DNA of 64,000 nucleotides from Kluyvera georgiana ATCC 51603 (GCF_001654985.1 NZ_LXEU01000069.1:38266-102265), one strand, 5' to 3'; positions 53,353-63,957 are shown, counted from the stretch's first letter. Notes: generated by a model not told the origin, from the letters alone. Translations and numbers: made by a program.

Positions 53353-54761
53353 CAGGCTTTCCTTATGTGTTCAGTCGTTTTCAATTCTTGCTGGTATTCA
53401 TTCAGCTCGCGGTAGTTATTGCGGCGTTTTTCGAGATCTTCCTGAATCTGTTTCATCAGGTTGCGGTCAACTTTCAGCAGACGAACCACGCCTGCGGTAA
53501 TCAGATAGCCCACGCCAGGAATCACGGTGAATAACAGCATGATACCGTTGAGGGTGGTGTCGCTTTGCGCTTTGGCGCCCGCGTCGTAGCCGTACCAGGA
53601 GAGCAGGAAGCCGACCATGGCACCGGCCACCGCAAGACCCACCTTCAGGAAGAACAGGTTGCCGGAGAAGCTGATGCCAGTGATACGTTTGCCGGTCTTC
53701 CACTCGCCGTAATCATCAACGTCGGCCATCAGCGACCAGTGCAGCGGGGACGGGATCTGGTGCAGTACGTTCAGCAGGAAGTAGAGTACGACAATAAGCA
53801 CGGTGGCGTGTGGATCGAAGAAATAGAAGGCGATAGAGAATATTGCCAGTACGATGTTGGTCCAGAAGAAGACCTGCAGTTTACACCAGCGGTCGGTCAG
53901 TACTTTGGCCAGCATACTGCCGATCATCATGCCGACCACGCCCAGGCTGATAAAAATAGTGGCGAAGTGAGTGCTTTCACCCATTACCCAGGTGACGTAG
54001 TACATGGTGGCCGCCATGCGGATAAAACCGGGGCAGACGTTGCACAACGTCAGCAGCAGAATGCGTACCCACTGATCGTTCTTCCAGACGTCTTTTAAAT
54101 CTTGCTTCAGTTCATCGTTGGTCTGCACCGCCGGGCGCACGCGTTCACGCACGGTGGCAAAGCAGAACAGGAACATACACATGCCGATAAAGGCCAGCAC
54201 GGTCATCGCCATCTGGTAGCCTTTGGCTTTGTCTTCACCGCCAAACCAGTCGGCCATCGGCAGCAGCGTCAGCGATAACAACAGGGTCGCGATACCTACC
54301 AACACGAAGCGGTAAGACTGACAGGCGACGCGCTCTTTTGGATCGTTGGTAATGACGCTACCCAGAGAGCAGTAAGGAATGTTGATGGCGGTATAGGTGA
54401 TCGACAGCAGGAAATAGGTGACAAACGCATAGATAACTTTGCTGCTGTAGGTCCATTCTGGCGTGGTGAACATCAGCACGCTGAACAGGGCATAGGGGAA
54501 GGCGATCCATAATAGCCATGGACGAAAACGACCGTACTTACTGCGGGTACGGTCAGCCAGCGCGCCCATAATCGGGTCGGTAACGGCGTCGATAACGCGG
54601 ATTGAGAGCAGCAGTACGCCCACTAATGCCGGCGCCAGACCAAAAATATCGGTATAAAAATAGTTAACGAACAGCATGATAGCGCCGAAGATGATGTTGC
54701 ATCCTGCATCGCCCATGCCATAACCAATCTTCTCTTTTACTGACAGTTTATTCACGTCCAT
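53352..54761 (-). CDS. GPH-family sugar:cation symporter paired with GH43
   Basis: 469 residues, about 12 membrane helices. The N terminus KLSVKEKIGYGMGDAGCNIIF and the ITDPIMGALADRTRSKYGRFRP-like loop are GPH family features. It probably imports arabino- or xylo-oligosaccharides for the GH43 enzyme whose gene overlaps it by one base. Clear paralogue of the fructan operon transporter (4712-6133), with conserved blocks in the same order. Not present between ampE and aroP in E. coli. Confidence 0.85.
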   Translation of the reverse strand: MDVNKLSVKEKIGYGMGDAGCNIIFGAIMLFVNYFYTDIFGLAPALVGVLLLSIRVIDAVTDPIMGALADRTRSKYGRFRPWLLWIAFPYALFSVLMFTTPEWTYSSKVIYAFVTYFLLSITYTAINIPYCSLGSVITNDPKERVACQSYRFVLVGIATLLLSLTLLPMADWFGGEDKAKGYQMAMTVLAFIGMCMFLFCFATVRERVRPAVQTNDELKQDLKDVWKNDQWVRILLLTLCNVCPGFIRMAATMYYVTWVMGESTHFATIFISLGVVGMMIGSMLAKVLTDRWCKLQVFFWTNIVLAIFSIAFYFFDPHATVLIVVLYFLLNVLHQIPSPLHWSLMADVDDYGEWKTGKRITGISFSGNLFFLKVGLAVAGAMVGFLLSWYGYDAGAKAQSDTTLNGIMLLFTVIPGVGYLITAGVVRLLKVDRNLMKQIQEDLEKRRNNYRELNEYQQELKTTEHIRKA

Positions 54762-54889
54762 CGCCAGATCTCTCTTGGGGAATATGGCGAAGATTATTGC
54801 CAGTTAAAGGGGGAAATGCGTAGCAGGATAACGTTGTTGATATGGAGAAAGCTGCTGCGAAAATGAAACTGTGAGGCAGGTAACATCAG

Positions 54890-54920
54890 GGAAAAAGCCC
54901 CCTCCGGGAGGAGAGGGCCT
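54890..54920 (-). terminator. Rho-independent terminator after aroP
   Basis: On the minus strand a GC-rich stem (GGCCCTCTCC against GGAGGGGGC) is followed by TTTTT, shortly after the aroP stop. Confidence 0.7.
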
Positions 54921-54926
54921 GTCAGA

Positions 54927-56297
54927 TCAGTGCGCTTTTACGGTTTTGGCGCTCTTCTGCTTAAACATAAAGCCGATACCCAGAATGGCGATCCATACCG
55001 GAATCAGCCATACGGAGATCGCCATGCCCGGGGTCATGACCATAATGACCAGCACGGCAGCCATGAAGACCAGGCAGATCCAGTTCCCCAGCGGGTAGAA
55101 CAGCGCCGGGAAGCGCGTGGTGACGCCCTGCTGCTGTTTGGCTTTGCGGAACTTGATGTGCGCCAGGCTAATCATCGCCCAGTTAATCACCAGCGCAGAG
55201 ACCACCAGCGCCATCAGCAGCCCGAATGCGGACTCTGGTGCCAGGTAGTTGATCAGTACGCACAGCGCAGTCACGACGGCGGAAACCAAAATGGAGCTCA
55301 CCGGCACGCCGCGTTTGTCGACGTTCAGCAGCGCTTTCGGGGCGTTACCCTGCTGCGCCAGGCCGAAAAGCATACGGCTGTTGCAGTAGACGCAGCTGTT
55401 GTACACGGAGAGTGCGGCGGTCAGGACCACGATGTTCAGGGCATTCGCCACGAACGAGTCGCCCAGTTCATGGAAGATAAGTACGAACGGACTGACGTCT
55501 GCGGTGACGCGTGTCCACGGCATCAGCGAGAGCAGTACCGCCAGCGAGCCCACATAGAAAATCAGGATACGGTAGATAACCTGGTTGGTGGCTTTAGGAA
55601 TGCTCTGCTCCGGGTTATCCGCTTCTGCCGCGGTAATTCCAACCAGCTCCAGGCCGCCGAAGGAGAACATGATGATCGCCATCATCATCACCAGCCCAGT
55701 CCAGCCATGCGGCAGGAAGCCGCCTTGTTCCCACAGGTTGCGAACGGTTGCCTGGGGGCCCGCGCTGCCGCTGAACAGCAGCCATGCGCCGAACAGGATC
55801 ATGGCGATAACCGCGATAACCTTGATGATGGCAAACCAGAACTCCATCTCACCGAACACTTTAACGTTGGTCAGGTTGATGGCGTTGATAATCACAAAGA
55901 AGGCTGCCGCAGAAGCCCAGGTGGGGATCTCGGGATACCAGAACTGGATATATTTACCCACGGCCGTGAGTTCCGCCATGGCAACCAGGACGTACAGCAC
56001 CCAGTAGTTCCAGCCCGAAGCAAAGCCCGCAAAGTTGCCCCAGTACTTGTAGGCAAAGTGGCTGAAGGAGCCGGCTACTGGCTCTTCAACCACCATTTCA
56101 CCGAGCTGGCGCATGATCATAAAGGCAATAAAACCGGCGATAGCGTAGCCGAGAATAATACCGGGACCGGCGGATTGAATAACGGAGGCGCTGCCAAGAA
56201 ACAGGCCGGTGCCGATAGCGCCGCCCAGAGCGATCAGCTGGATATGGCGGTTCTTCAGGCCGCGCTTAAGCTGCGTGCCTTGCTGTTGACCTTCCAT
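54927..56297 (-). CDS. aroP: Aromatic amino acid permease AroP
   Basis: 456 residues, about 12 membrane helices. Imports phenylalanine, tyrosine and tryptophan with protons. APC/AAT family: LKRGLKNRHIQLIALGGAIGTGLFLGS at the N terminus with the unwound helix-1 motif GGAIGTGLF, EEPVAGSFSHFAYKY, and FSFGGLELVGITAAEADNPE. Close to E. coli AroP along the whole chain (PheP is the nearest alternative). A TyrR box candidate lies upstream (56366-56383). Confidence 0.95.
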   Translation of the reverse strand: MEGQQQGTQLKRGLKNRHIQLIALGGAIGTGLFLGSASVIQSAGPGIILGYAIAGFIAFMIMRQLGEMVVEEPVAGSFSHFAYKYWGNFAGFASGWNYWVLYVLVAMAELTAVGKYIQFWYPEIPTWASAAAFFVIINAINLTNVKVFGEMEFWFAIIKVIAVIAMILFGAWLLFSGSAGPQATVRNLWEQGGFLPHGWTGLVMMMAIIMFSFGGLELVGITAAEADNPEQSIPKATNQVIYRILIFYVGSLAVLLSLMPWTRVTADVSPFVLIFHELGDSFVANALNIVVLTAALSVYNSCVYCNSRMLFGLAQQGNAPKALLNVDKRGVPVSSILVSAVVTALCVLINYLAPESAFGLLMALVVSALVINWAMISLAHIKFRKAKQQQGVTTRFPALFYPLGNWICLVFMAAVLVIMVMTPGMAISVWLIPVWIAILGIGFMFKQKSAKTVKAH

Positions 56298-56365
56298 TGT
56301 GAAACCTCGTGTGTGGTTATTATTGTGACGCTGTTGTGCGTATGTACTTAAGAAATTCCGTTTTC

Positions 56366-56383
56366 TGTATTGTTATGTTTACG
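56366..56383. promoter_or_regulatory. Candidate TyrR box upstream of aroP
   Basis: TGTATTGTTATGTTTACG matches the TyrR consensus TGTAAA-N6-TTTACA at 9 of 12 fixed positions, about 70 bases before the aroP start. TyrR represses aroP in E. coli. Confidence 0.5.
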
Positions 56384-56786
56384 AAAAGCTTTTCTTAAAA
56401 AGAGGTAAGGCTCTTTCGTCATGAGCAGAATAGTGGTAAGCGCGAAGGAATGCACCTGCTTTATGAAGGGATGATGACGGATTGGATAAAAAGACAACAA
56501 CGGTCACGCCGCGCTGAAATGGTGATAATACGATGATATTGAATTAATAGTCATTAAAATGAATGAATATTCACATATGGCGAAATTGAAACGGTTCAGT
56601 TTGCTTAATATTGTTTTGTTTTAGTTAATTATACTTCTTTATAGGTAAAGTCATTTTTTGTGCAAAGTTACATTTCTGAAACATCATTTCTGTAATGTTG
56701 TTAAAAAGTGCCGGGTTTACTGATTTCAATCAAAACCTGTATGGACATAAGGTGAATACTTTGTTACTTTAGCGCTATGAACTTGA

Positions 56787-56803
56787 AATTGGTAAGACCA
56801 ATT
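56787..56803. promoter_or_regulatory. PdhR operator
   Basis: AATTGGTAAGACCAATT is the canonical PdhR box (perfect outer palindrome, matching ATTGGTNNNACCAAT), 31 bases before the pdhR start. Pyruvate releases PdhR from it and turns on pdhR-aceEF-lpd. Confidence 0.92.
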
Positions 56804-56834
56804 GACTCCGGGCTAATGGCAGAGACAGGGAACA

Positions 56835-57599
56835 ATGGCCTACAGCAAAATCCGCCAACCAAAACTTTCTGATGTGATTGAGCAGCAGTTGGAGTTTTTG
56901 ATTCTTGAGGGGACGTTACGCCCCGGCGAAAAACTTCCACCTGAACGCGAACTGGCTAAACAGTTCGACGTTTCTCGCCCTTCGCTGCGTGAGGCGATTC
57001 AACGCCTTGAAGCCAAAGGGCTCCTGCTTCGTCGCCAGGGCGGCGGGACTTTTGTTCAGAGCAGCCTATGGCAGAGTTTCAGCGATCCGCTGGTTGAGCT
57101 TCTGTCCGACCACCCTGAATCCCAGTTTGATCTGCTAGAGACCCGTCACGCGCTGGAAGGTATCGCGGCTTATTACGCGGCACTGCGCAGCACTGATGAA
57201 GATCGCGTACGCATTCGCGAACTGCATCAGGCCATCGAACGGGCTCAGCAGTCTGGCGACCTTGACGCTGAATCTGACGCCGTCGTCCAGTATCAAATTG
57301 CGGTCACTGAAGCGGCTCACAACGTGGTGCTACTTCATTTGCTACGGTGTATGGAGCCGATGCTGGCGCAAAACGTTCGTCAAAACTTTGAGTTGCTCTA
57401 CGCCCGTAGGGAAATGCTCCCGCAGGTTAGCAATCATCGTACCCGTATTTTTGAAGCGATCATGGCTGGCGAACCTGAGCAGGCGCGAGAAGCGTCACAT
57501 CGCCACCTGGCCTTCATCGAAGAGATTTTGCTGGATAGAAGCCGTGAACAGAGCCGCCGTGAGCGCTCGTTACGTCGCCTCCAGCAGCGAAAGGATTAA
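56835..57599 (+). CDS. pdhR: Pyruvate dehydrogenase operon repressor PdhR
   Basis: 254 residues. GntR-family, FadR-like repressor that senses pyruvate. Winged helix in [43 protein letters not shown] (about 12-55); C-terminal all-helical FCD domain. Matches E. coli PdhR almost throughout. First gene of pdhR-aceE-aceF-lpd, with its own operator directly upstream. Confidence 0.97.
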   Translation: MAYSKIRQPKLSDVIEQQLEFLILEGTLRPGEKLPPERELAKQFDVSRPSLREAIQRLEAKGLLLRRQGGGTFVQSSLWQSFSDPLVELLSDHPESQFDLLETRHALEGIAAYYAALRSTDEDRVRIRELHQAIERAQQSGDLDAESDAVVQYQIAVTEAAHNVVLLHLLRCMEPMLAQNVRQNFELLYARREMLPQVSNHRTRIFEAIMAGEPEQAREASHRHLAFIEEILLDRSREQSRRERSLRRLQQRKD

Positions 57600-57669
57600 G
57601 CTTTTTCCCGGCAGTTGTTTGACCGGGAAATGTGAAAATGCGCCATTCAGAGCGCGGCAACTAAACGCA

Positions 57670-57717
57670 GAACCTGTCTTATTGCGTTTTCCTTTGAGAG
57701 CGCAATGGGACAGGTTC
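57670..57717 (+). other. Strong hairpin in the aceE leader
   Basis: 17-base arms GAACCTGTCTTATTGCG (57670-57686) and CGCAATGGGACAGGTTC (57701-57717); the two mismatches become G-U pairs in RNA, so the stem is complete. It lies between pdhR and aceE, 38 bases before the aceE start, and could stabilise the aceEF message or act as a partial terminator. A similar inverted repeat is known at this place in E. coli. Confidence 0.75.
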
Positions 57718-57755
57718 CAGACAAATCAACGTACTAGATAGATAAGGAATAACCC

Positions 57756-60419
57756 ATGTCAGAACGTTTACACAATGACGTGGATCCGATCGAAACTCGC
57801 GACTGGCTACAGGCGATCGAATCGGTCATCCGTGAAGAAGGTGTTGAGCGCGCTCAGTATCTTATCGACCAACTGCTTTCTGAAGCACGCAAAGGCGGCG
57901 TTCAGGTAGCGGCGGGTGCAAGTGCTAGCGGTTACGTCAACACTATTGCCGTTGAAGATGAACCGGAATACCCGGGCAATCTGGAGCTGGAGCGTCGTAT
58001 TCGTTCTGCTATCCGTTGGAACGCCATCATGACCGTGCTGCGTGCGTCTAAAAAAGACCTCGAGCTGGGCGGCCACATGGCTTCCTTCCAGTCTTCTGCG
58101 ACCTTCTACGAAGTGTGCTTCAACCACTTCTTCCGCGCACGCAACGAGCAGGATGGCGGCGACCTGGTGTACTTCCAGGGCCACATCTCCCCGGGCGTCT
58201 ACGCGCGTGCTTTCCTGGAAGGCCGTCTGACCGAAGAACAAATGAACAACTTCCGTCAGGAAGTTCACGGTAAAGGTCTGTCTTCCTACCCGCACCCGAA
58301 ACTGATGCCGACCTTCTGGCAGTTCCCGACCGTATCTATGGGTCTGGGCCCGATCGGCGCTATCTATCAGGCTAAGTTCCTGAAATATCTGGAACACCGT
58401 GGTCTGAAAGACACGTCCAAACAGACCGTTTACGCCTTCCTGGGCGACGGCGAGATGGATGAACCAGAATCTAAAGGCGCTATCACCATCGCGACCCGTG
58501 AAAAACTGGACAACCTGGTCTTTGTTATCAACTGTAACCTGCAGCGTCTTGATGGCCCGGTTACCGGTAATGGCAAAATCATTAACGAACTGGAAGGCAT
58601 CTTCGCGGGCGCTGGCTGGAACGTTATCAAGGTTATCTGGGGCGGTCGTTGGGACGAGCTGCTGCGTAAAGATACCAGCGGTAAACTGATCCAACTGATG
58701 GAAGAAACCGTTGACGGTGACTACCAGACCTTCAAATCCAAAGATGGCGCTTACGTGCGTGAGCACTTCTTCGGTAAATATCCGGAAACCGCAGCGCTGG
58801 TTGCCGACTGGACTGACGAGCAGATCTGGGCCCTGAACCGTGGTGGTCACGATCCGAAGAAAGTTTACGCTGCACTGAAAAAAGCGCAGGAAACCAAAGG
58901 CAAAGCGACTGTTATCCTCGCCCATACCATTAAAGGTTACGGCATGGGCGACTCTGCCGAAGGTAAAAACATCGCTCACCAGGTGAAGAAAATGAACATG
59001 GACGGCGTTCGCTACGTCCGCGATCGTTTCAACGTGCCGGTTGCCGATGCGGATATCGAAAAACTGCCGTACATCACCTTCCCGGAAGGCTCAGAAGAGC
59101 ACAAGTACCTGCATGAACGCCGTCAGGCGCTGCACGGCTACCTGCCGAGCCGTCAGCCGAACTTCGATGAAAAGCTGGAGCTGCCGACCCTGGAAGATTT
59201 CGCTCCGCTGCTGGAAGAGCAGAACAAAGAGATCTCTACTACTATCGCGTTCGTACGTGCCCTGAACGTGATGCTGAAGAACAAATCCATCAAAGACCGC
59301 CTCGTGCCGATCATCGCCGACGAAGCGCGTACCTTTGGTATGGAAGGTCTGTTCCGTCAGATTGGTATCTACAGCCCGAACGGTCAGCAGTACACCCCGC
59401 AGGACCGCGAGCAGGTTGCCTACTACAAAGAAGACGAGAAAGGCCAGATTCTGCAGGAAGGTATCAACGAGCTGGGCGCAGGCGCATCCTGGCTGGCTGC
59501 GGCGACCTCCTACAGCACCAACAACCTGCCGATGATTCCGTTCTACATCTACTACTCCATGTTCGGGTTCCAGCGTATCGGCGACCTGTGCTGGCAGGCT
59601 GGCGACCAGCAGGCTCGCGGCTTCCTGGTAGGTGGTACTTCCGGTCGTACGACGCTGAACGGCGAAGGTCTGCAGCACGAAGATGGTCACAGCCATATTC
59701 AGTCTCTGACTATCCCGAACTGTATCTCTTACGATCCGTCTTACGCGTACGAAGTTGCGGTCATCATGCACGATGGTCTGGAGCGTATGTACGGTGAGAA
59801 ACAAGAGAACGTTTACTACTACATCACCACCCTGAACGAAAACTACCACATGCCGGCCATGCCAGCAGGCGCCGAGGAAGGTATCCGTAAAGGTATCTAC
59901 AAACTCGAAACCGTTGAAGGTAGCAAAGGTAAAGTTCAGCTGCTGGGCTCCGGTTCTATCCTGCGTCACGTCCGTGAAGCAGCACAGATCCTGGCGAAAG
60001 ACTACGGTGTGGGCTCTGACGTGTACTCTGTGACTTCCTTCACTGAACTGGCGCGTGATGGCCAGGATTGTGAGCGCTGGAACATGCTGCACCCGCTGGA
60101 AACGCCGCGCGTTCCGTACATCGCTCAGGTGATGAACGACGCTCCGGCTGTCGCCTCTACCGACTATATGAAACTGTTTGCTGAGCAGGTTCGTACTTAT
60201 GTACCGGCTGATGATTACCGCGTACTGGGTACCGACGGCTTTGGCCGCTCTGATAGCCGTGAAAACCTGCGTCACCACTTCGAAGTTGATGCTTCCTACG
60301 TGGTTGTAGCGGCACTGGGCGAACTGGCTAAACGTGGCGAAATCGATAAGAAAGTGGTTGCGGAAGCAATTACCAAATTCAACATCGATGCAGAAAAAGT
60401 TAACCCGCGTCTGGCGTAA
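57756..60419 (+). CDS. aceE: Pyruvate dehydrogenase E1 component AceE
   Basis: 887 residues, same as E. coli. Thiamine-diphosphate enzyme that decarboxylates pyruvate and passes the acetyl group to AceF lipoyl groups. The ThDP motif is seen as [14 protein letters not shown] ... [11 protein letters not shown] (about 229-266); the [16 protein letters not shown] and [14 protein letters not shown] [17 protein letters not shown] active-site regions are present. Homodimeric E1 type. Follows pdhR after 156 bases with a hairpin in the leader. Confidence 0.98.
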   Translation: MSERLHNDVDPIETRDWLQAIESVIREEGVERAQYLIDQLLSEARKGGVQVAAGASASGYVNTIAVEDEPEYPGNLELERRIRSAIRWNAIMTVLRASKKDLELGGHMASFQSSATFYEVCFNHFFRARNEQDGGDLVYFQGHISPGVYARAFLEGRLTEEQMNNFRQEVHGKGLSSYPHPKLMPTFWQFPTVSMGLGPIGAIYQAKFLKYLEHRGLKDTSKQTVYAFLGDGEMDEPESKGAITIATREKLDNLVFVINCNLQRLDGPVTGNGKIINELEGIFAGAGWNVIKVIWGGRWDELLRKDTSGKLIQLMEETVDGDYQTFKSKDGAYVREHFFGKYPETAALVADWTDEQIWALNRGGHDPKKVYAALKKAQETKGKATVILAHTIKGYGMGDSAEGKNIAHQVKKMNMDGVRYVRDRFNVPVADADIEKLPYITFPEGSEEHKYLHERRQALHGYLPSRQPNFDEKLELPTLEDFAPLLEEQNKEISTTIAFVRALNVMLKNKSIKDRLVPIIADEARTFGMEGLFRQIGIYSPNGQQYTPQDREQVAYYKEDEKGQILQEGINELGAGASWLAAATSYSTNNLPMIPFYIYYSMFGFQRIGDLCWQAGDQQARGFLVGGTSGRTTLNGEGLQHEDGHSHIQSLTIPNCISYDPSYAYEVAVIMHDGLERMYGEKQENVYYYITTLNENYHMPAMPAGAEEGIRKGIYKLETVEGSKGKVQLLGSGSILRHVREAAQILAKDYGVGSDVYSVTSFTELARDGQDCERWNMLHPLETPRVPYIAQVMNDAPAVASTDYMKLFAEQVRTYVPADDYRVLGTDGFGRSDSRENLRHHFEVDASYVVVAALGELAKRGEIDKKVVAEAITKFNIDAEKVNPRLA

Positions 60420-60433
60420 GAGGTAAAAGAACA

Positions 60434-62326
60434 ATGGCTATCGAAATCAATGTACCGGACATCGGGGCTGATGAAGTTGAAATCACCGAGATCCTGGTCA
60501 AAGTAGGCGACAAAGTTGAAGCTGAACAGTCGCTGATCACCGTAGAAGGCGACAAAGCCTCTATGGAAGTTCCGTCTCCTCAGGCTGGTATCGTTAAAGA
60601 GATCAAAGTCTCTGTTGGCGACAAAACTGAGACCGGCAAACTGATCATGATTTTCGATTCCGCCGACGGTGCAGCAGCAGCTGCACCTGTCAAGGCAGAA
60701 GAGAAGAAAGAAGCGGCTCCGGCAGCAGCACCTGCTGCAGCGGCAGCAAAAGACGTACACGTTCCGGATATCGGCGGTGACGAAGTTGAAGTGACCGAGA
60801 TTCTGGTGAAAGTGGGCGACACCGTGACCGCAGAGCAGTCGCTGATCACCGTAGAAGGCGATAAAGCCTCTATGGAAGTCCCGGCGCCGTTCGCGGGTAC
60901 CGTGAAAGAGATCAAAGTGAACACCGGCGACAAAGTGTCTACCGGCTCTCTGATTATGGTCTTCGAAGTCGCGGGCGCGGCACCAGCGGCTGCACCGGCT
61001 CAGGCAGCAGCGCCTGCCGCAGCGGCGGCTCCGGCAGTAGCTTCGGGCTCCAAAGAAGTTAACGTACCGGATATCGGCGGTGACGAAGTTGAAGTCACTG
61101 AAGTGATGGTTAAAGTCGGCGATAAAATTGCCGCTGAGCAGTCACTGATTACCGTAGAAGGCGACAAAGCCTCTATGGAAGTTCCGGCACCGTTCGCGGG
61201 CACCGTGAAAGAGATCAAAATCAGCACCGGCGACAAAGTCAAAACCGGTTCTCTGATTATGGTCTTCGAAGTGGAAGGCGCAGCACCTGCTGCCGCGCCG
61301 GCTCAGGCAGCAGCTCCGGCTCCGGCCGCCGCGCCTGCACAAGCAGCAGCGCCTGCTCCAGCTGCAAAAGCGGAAGGCAAATCTGAGTTTGCTGAGAACG
61401 ACGCTTACGTCCACGCTACTCCGCTGATTCGTCGCCTGGCGCGCGAATTCGGCGTGAACCTGGCGAAAGTGAAAGGGTCTGGCCGTAAAGGTCGTATCCT
61501 GCGCGAAGACGTTCAGGCTTACGTGAAAGACGCTATCAAGCGTGCCGAAGCGGCTCCGGCTGCAGCAGCAGGCGGCGGTATTCCGGGCATGCTGCCTTGG
61601 CCGAAAGTCGACTTCAGCAAGTTTGGTGAAATCGAAGAAGTGGAACTGGGCCGTATCCAGAAAATCTCTGGTGCTAACCTGAGCCGTAACTGGGTGATGA
61701 TCCCGCACGTTACCCACTTCGATAAGACCGATATCACCGATCTGGAAGCGTTCCGTAAACAGCAGAACGCCGAAGCTGAAAAACGTAAACTGGACGTGAA
61801 ATTCACCCCAGTGGTCTTCATCATGAAAGCCGTTGCCGCCGCTCTGGAACAGATGCCGCGCTTCAACAGCTCTCTGTCCGAAGATGGTCAGCGTCTGACG
61901 CTGAAAAAATACATCAACATCGGCGTTGCGGTAGATACCCCGAATGGTCTGGTTGTTCCGGTCTTCAAAGACGTGAACAAGAAGAGCATTACCGAGCTGT
62001 CTCGCGAACTGACCACCATCTCCAAGAAAGCGCGTGATGGCAAGCTGACCGCTGGCGAAATGCAGGGCGGTTGCTTCACCATCTCCAGCATCGGCGGCCT
62101 GGGTACCACCCACTTCGCACCGATTGTGAACGCGCCGGAAGTGGCGATCCTCGGTGTCTCCAAGTCCTCTATGGAGCCAGTGTGGAACGGTAAAGAGTTT
62201 ATGCCGCGTCTGATGATGCCGATTTCGCTCTCCTTCGACCACCGCGTTATCGACGGTGCGGACGGTGCGCGCTTTATCACCATCATCAACAACATGCTGT
62301 CTGACATTCGCCGTCTGGTGATGTAA
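60434..62326 (+). CDS. aceF: Dihydrolipoamide acetyltransferase E2 AceF, three lipoyl domains
   Basis: 630 residues. Core of the pyruvate dehydrogenase complex. Three lipoyl domains with the GDKAS lipoylation site at Lys41, Lys144 and Lys245, joined by Ala/Pro-rich flexible linkers (around 80-105, 181-203 and 285-317). Then the peripheral subunit-binding domain (about 325-370, [23 protein letters not shown]) and the catalytic domain with the [11 protein letters not shown] motif, His603 and Asp607. The repeats make long near-identical DNA stretches inside the gene. Starts 14 bases after aceE. Confidence 0.98.
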   Translation: MAIEINVPDIGADEVEITEILVKVGDKVEAEQSLITVEGDKASMEVPSPQAGIVKEIKVSVGDKTETGKLIMIFDSADGAAAAAPVKAEEKKEAAPAAAPAAAAAKDVHVPDIGGDEVEVTEILVKVGDTVTAEQSLITVEGDKASMEVPAPFAGTVKEIKVNTGDKVSTGSLIMVFEVAGAAPAAAPAQAAAPAAAAAPAVASGSKEVNVPDIGGDEVEVTEVMVKVGDKIAAEQSLITVEGDKASMEVPAPFAGTVKEIKISTGDKVKTGSLIMVFEVEGAAPAAAPAQAAAPAPAAAPAQAAAPAPAAKAEGKSEFAENDAYVHATPLIRRLAREFGVNLAKVKGSGRKGRILREDVQAYVKDAIKRAEAAPAAAAGGGIPGMLPWPKVDFSKFGEIEEVELGRIQKISGANLSRNWVMIPHVTHFDKTDITDLEAFRKQQNAEAEKRKLDVKFTPVVFIMKAVAAALEQMPRFNSSLSEDGQRLTLKKYINIGVAVDTPNGLVVPVFKDVNKKSITELSRELTTISKKARDGKLTAGEMQGGCFTISSIGGLGTTHFAPIVNAPEVAILGVSKSSMEPVWNGKEFMPRLMMPISLSFDHRVIDGADGARFITIINNMLSDIRRLVM

Positions 62327-62331
62327 TGAAA

Positions 62332-62358
62332 AAGCCGGCCTGACGGCCGGCTTTTTTC
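62332..62358 (+). terminator. Rho-independent terminator after aceF
   Basis: Perfect stem AAGCCGGCC / GGCCGGCTT with a TGAC loop and T-run. It lies between aceF and lpd, which therefore also has its own promoter. Confidence 0.9.
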
Positions 62359-62532
62359 TGGTAACCTCGGAGTGGTTAGGGGTTATCAGCAACAAAGGAC
62401 AAAATCGTTTGCCGTTTGTTGTTTAAAAATTGTTAACAATTTTGTAAAATACACGCGGATAGAACGTCCCGGTGGATGATGGGCGTAATAACTATAACGT
62501 CAGACCGCCGGATACAAATGATAGAGGTCATG
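62359..62532 (+). promoter_or_regulatory. lpd promoter and leader
   Basis: About 170 bases after the aceF terminator. The AT-rich stretch 62420-62450 with a -10-like TAAAAT (62445-62450) and the palindromic TTGTTAACAA is the likely lpd promoter region, as in E. coli. Separate control lets Lpd serve the 2-oxoglutarate dehydrogenase and glycine cleavage complexes too. Confidence 0.65.
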
Positions 62533-63957
62533 ATGAGTACTGAAATTAAAACTCAGGTCGTGGTACTTGGGGCGGGCCCGGCGGGTTACTCTGCTGCTTT
62601 CCGTTGCGCTGATTTAGGTCTGGAAACCGTAATCGTAGAACGTTACAGCACCCTCGGTGGTGTTTGTCTGAACGTTGGCTGTATCCCTTCTAAAGCGCTG
62701 CTGCACGTAGCAAAAGTTATCGAAGAAGCCAAAGCGCTGGCTGAACACGGTATCGTCTTCGGTGAGCCGAAAACCGATATCGACAAGATTCGTACCTGGA
62801 AAGAGAAAGTCATCACTCAACTGACCGGCGGTCTGGCTGGTATGGCCAAAGGCCGTAAAGTGAAAGTGGTTAACGGTCTGGGTAAATTCACCGGGGCTAA
62901 CACCCTGGAAGTGGAAGGCGAAAACGGCAAAACCGTGATCAACTTCGACAATGCGATCATCGCGGCGGGCTCTCGTCCAATTCAGCTGCCGTTCATTCCG
63001 CATGAAGATCCGCGCATTTGGGACTCCACAGACGCACTGGAACTGAAAGAAGTGCCAAAACGCCTGCTGGTCATGGGCGGCGGTATCATCGGTCTGGAAA
63101 TGGGTACCGTGTACCACGCGCTGGGTTCAGAGATTGACGTGGTTGAAATGTTCGACCAGGTTATCCCGGCTGCTGACAAAGATATCGTTAAAGTCTTCAC
63201 CAAGCGCATCAGCAAGAAATTCAACCTGATGCTGGAAACCAAAGTGACTGCCGTTGAAGCTAAAGAAGACGGTATTTACGTTTCCATGGAAGGCAAAAAA
63301 GCGCCGTCTGAAGCGAAACGCTACGACGCGGTGCTGGTTGCTATCGGCCGTGTGCCGAACGGTAAAAACCTCGATGCGGGCAAAGCTGGCGTGGAAGTTG
63401 ACGACCGTGGCTTCATCCACGTTGACAAACAGCTGCGCACCAACGTGCCGCACATCTTTGCTATCGGCGATATCGTCGGTCAGCCGATGCTGGCGCACAA
63501 AGGTGTTCACGAAGGTCACGTGGCTGCCGAAGTTATTTCCGGTAAGAAACACTACTTCGATCCGAAAGTTATCCCGTCCATCGCGTACACTGAGCCAGAA
63601 GTTGCATGGGTTGGTCTGACTGAGAAAGAAGCGAAAGAGAAAGGCATCAGCTACGAAACCGCCACCTTCCCGTGGGCTGCTTCTGGCCGTGCTATCGCTT
63701 CCGACTGCGCAGACGGTATGACCAAACTGATCTTCGACAAAGAATCTCACCGTGTTATCGGCGGCGCGATTGTCGGCACCAACGGCGGCGAGCTGCTGGG
63801 TGAAATCGGTCTGGCGATCGAAATGGGCTGTGATGCAGAAGACATCGCGCTGACTATCCACGCTCACCCGACTCTGCACGAGTCTGTTGGCCTGGCGGCC
63901 GAAGTGTTCGAAGGTAGCATCACCGACCTGCCGAACCCGAAAGCGAAGAAGAAGTAA
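62533..63957 (+). CDS. lpd: Dihydrolipoamide dehydrogenase Lpd (E3)
   Basis: 474 residues. FAD enzyme that reoxidises dihydrolipoamide with NAD+. FAD motif VVLGAGPAGYSAA (about 10-22), redox disulphide Cys45/Cys50 in GGVCLNVGCIPSK, NAD motif GGGIIGLEMGTVYHALG, FAIGDIVGQPMLAHKG, and the C-terminal active-site pair His445/Glu450 in HAHPTLHE. GAGGT precedes the start; two adjacent ATG codons (62530 and 62533) are possible, the second giving the E. coli N terminus MSTEIKTQ. Only 43 bases of window follow the stop. Confidence 0.97.
   Translation: MSTEIKTQVVVLGAGPAGYSAAFRCADLGLETVIVERYSTLGGVCLNVGCIPSKALLHVAKVIEEAKALAEHGIVFGEPKTDIDKIRTWKEKVITQLTGGLAGMAKGRKVKVVNGLGKFTGANTLEVEGENGKTVINFDNAIIAAGSRPIQLPFIPHEDPRIWDSTDALELKEVPKRLLVMGGGIIGLEMGTVYHALGSEIDVVEMFDQVIPAADKDIVKVFTKRISKKFNLMLETKVTAVEAKEDGIYVSMEGKKAPSEAKRYDAVLVAIGRVPNGKNLDAGKAGVEVDDRGFIHVDKQLRTNVPHIFAIGDIVGQPMLAHKGVHEGHVAAEVISGKKHYFDPKVIPSIAYTEPEVAWVGLTEKEAKEKGISYETATFPWAASGRAIASDCADGMTKLIFDKESHRVIGGAIVGTNGGELLGEIGLAIEMGCDAEDIALTIHAHPTLHESVGLAAEVFEGSITDLPNPKAKKK

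Larger units (their letters stand above)
56298..56834. promoter_or_regulatory. Divergent aroP/pdhR regulatory region
   Basis: 537 bases without a gene, AT-rich from about 56520 to 56700. It contains a TyrR box candidate on the aroP side and the PdhR operator on the pdhR side. No short protein with recognisable features was seen. Confidence 0.7.

Noticed and set aside
54930..56351. 473-codon open frame antisense to aroP
   Set aside because: Extremely His/Asn/Gln/Arg-rich translation of the complement of hydrophobic codons; not a real protein.
61142..62395. 417-codon open frame antisense to aceF
   Set aside because: Antisense shadow over the catalytic and lipoyl domains, with Cys/Ser/Arg-rich runs from the Ala/Pro linkers.
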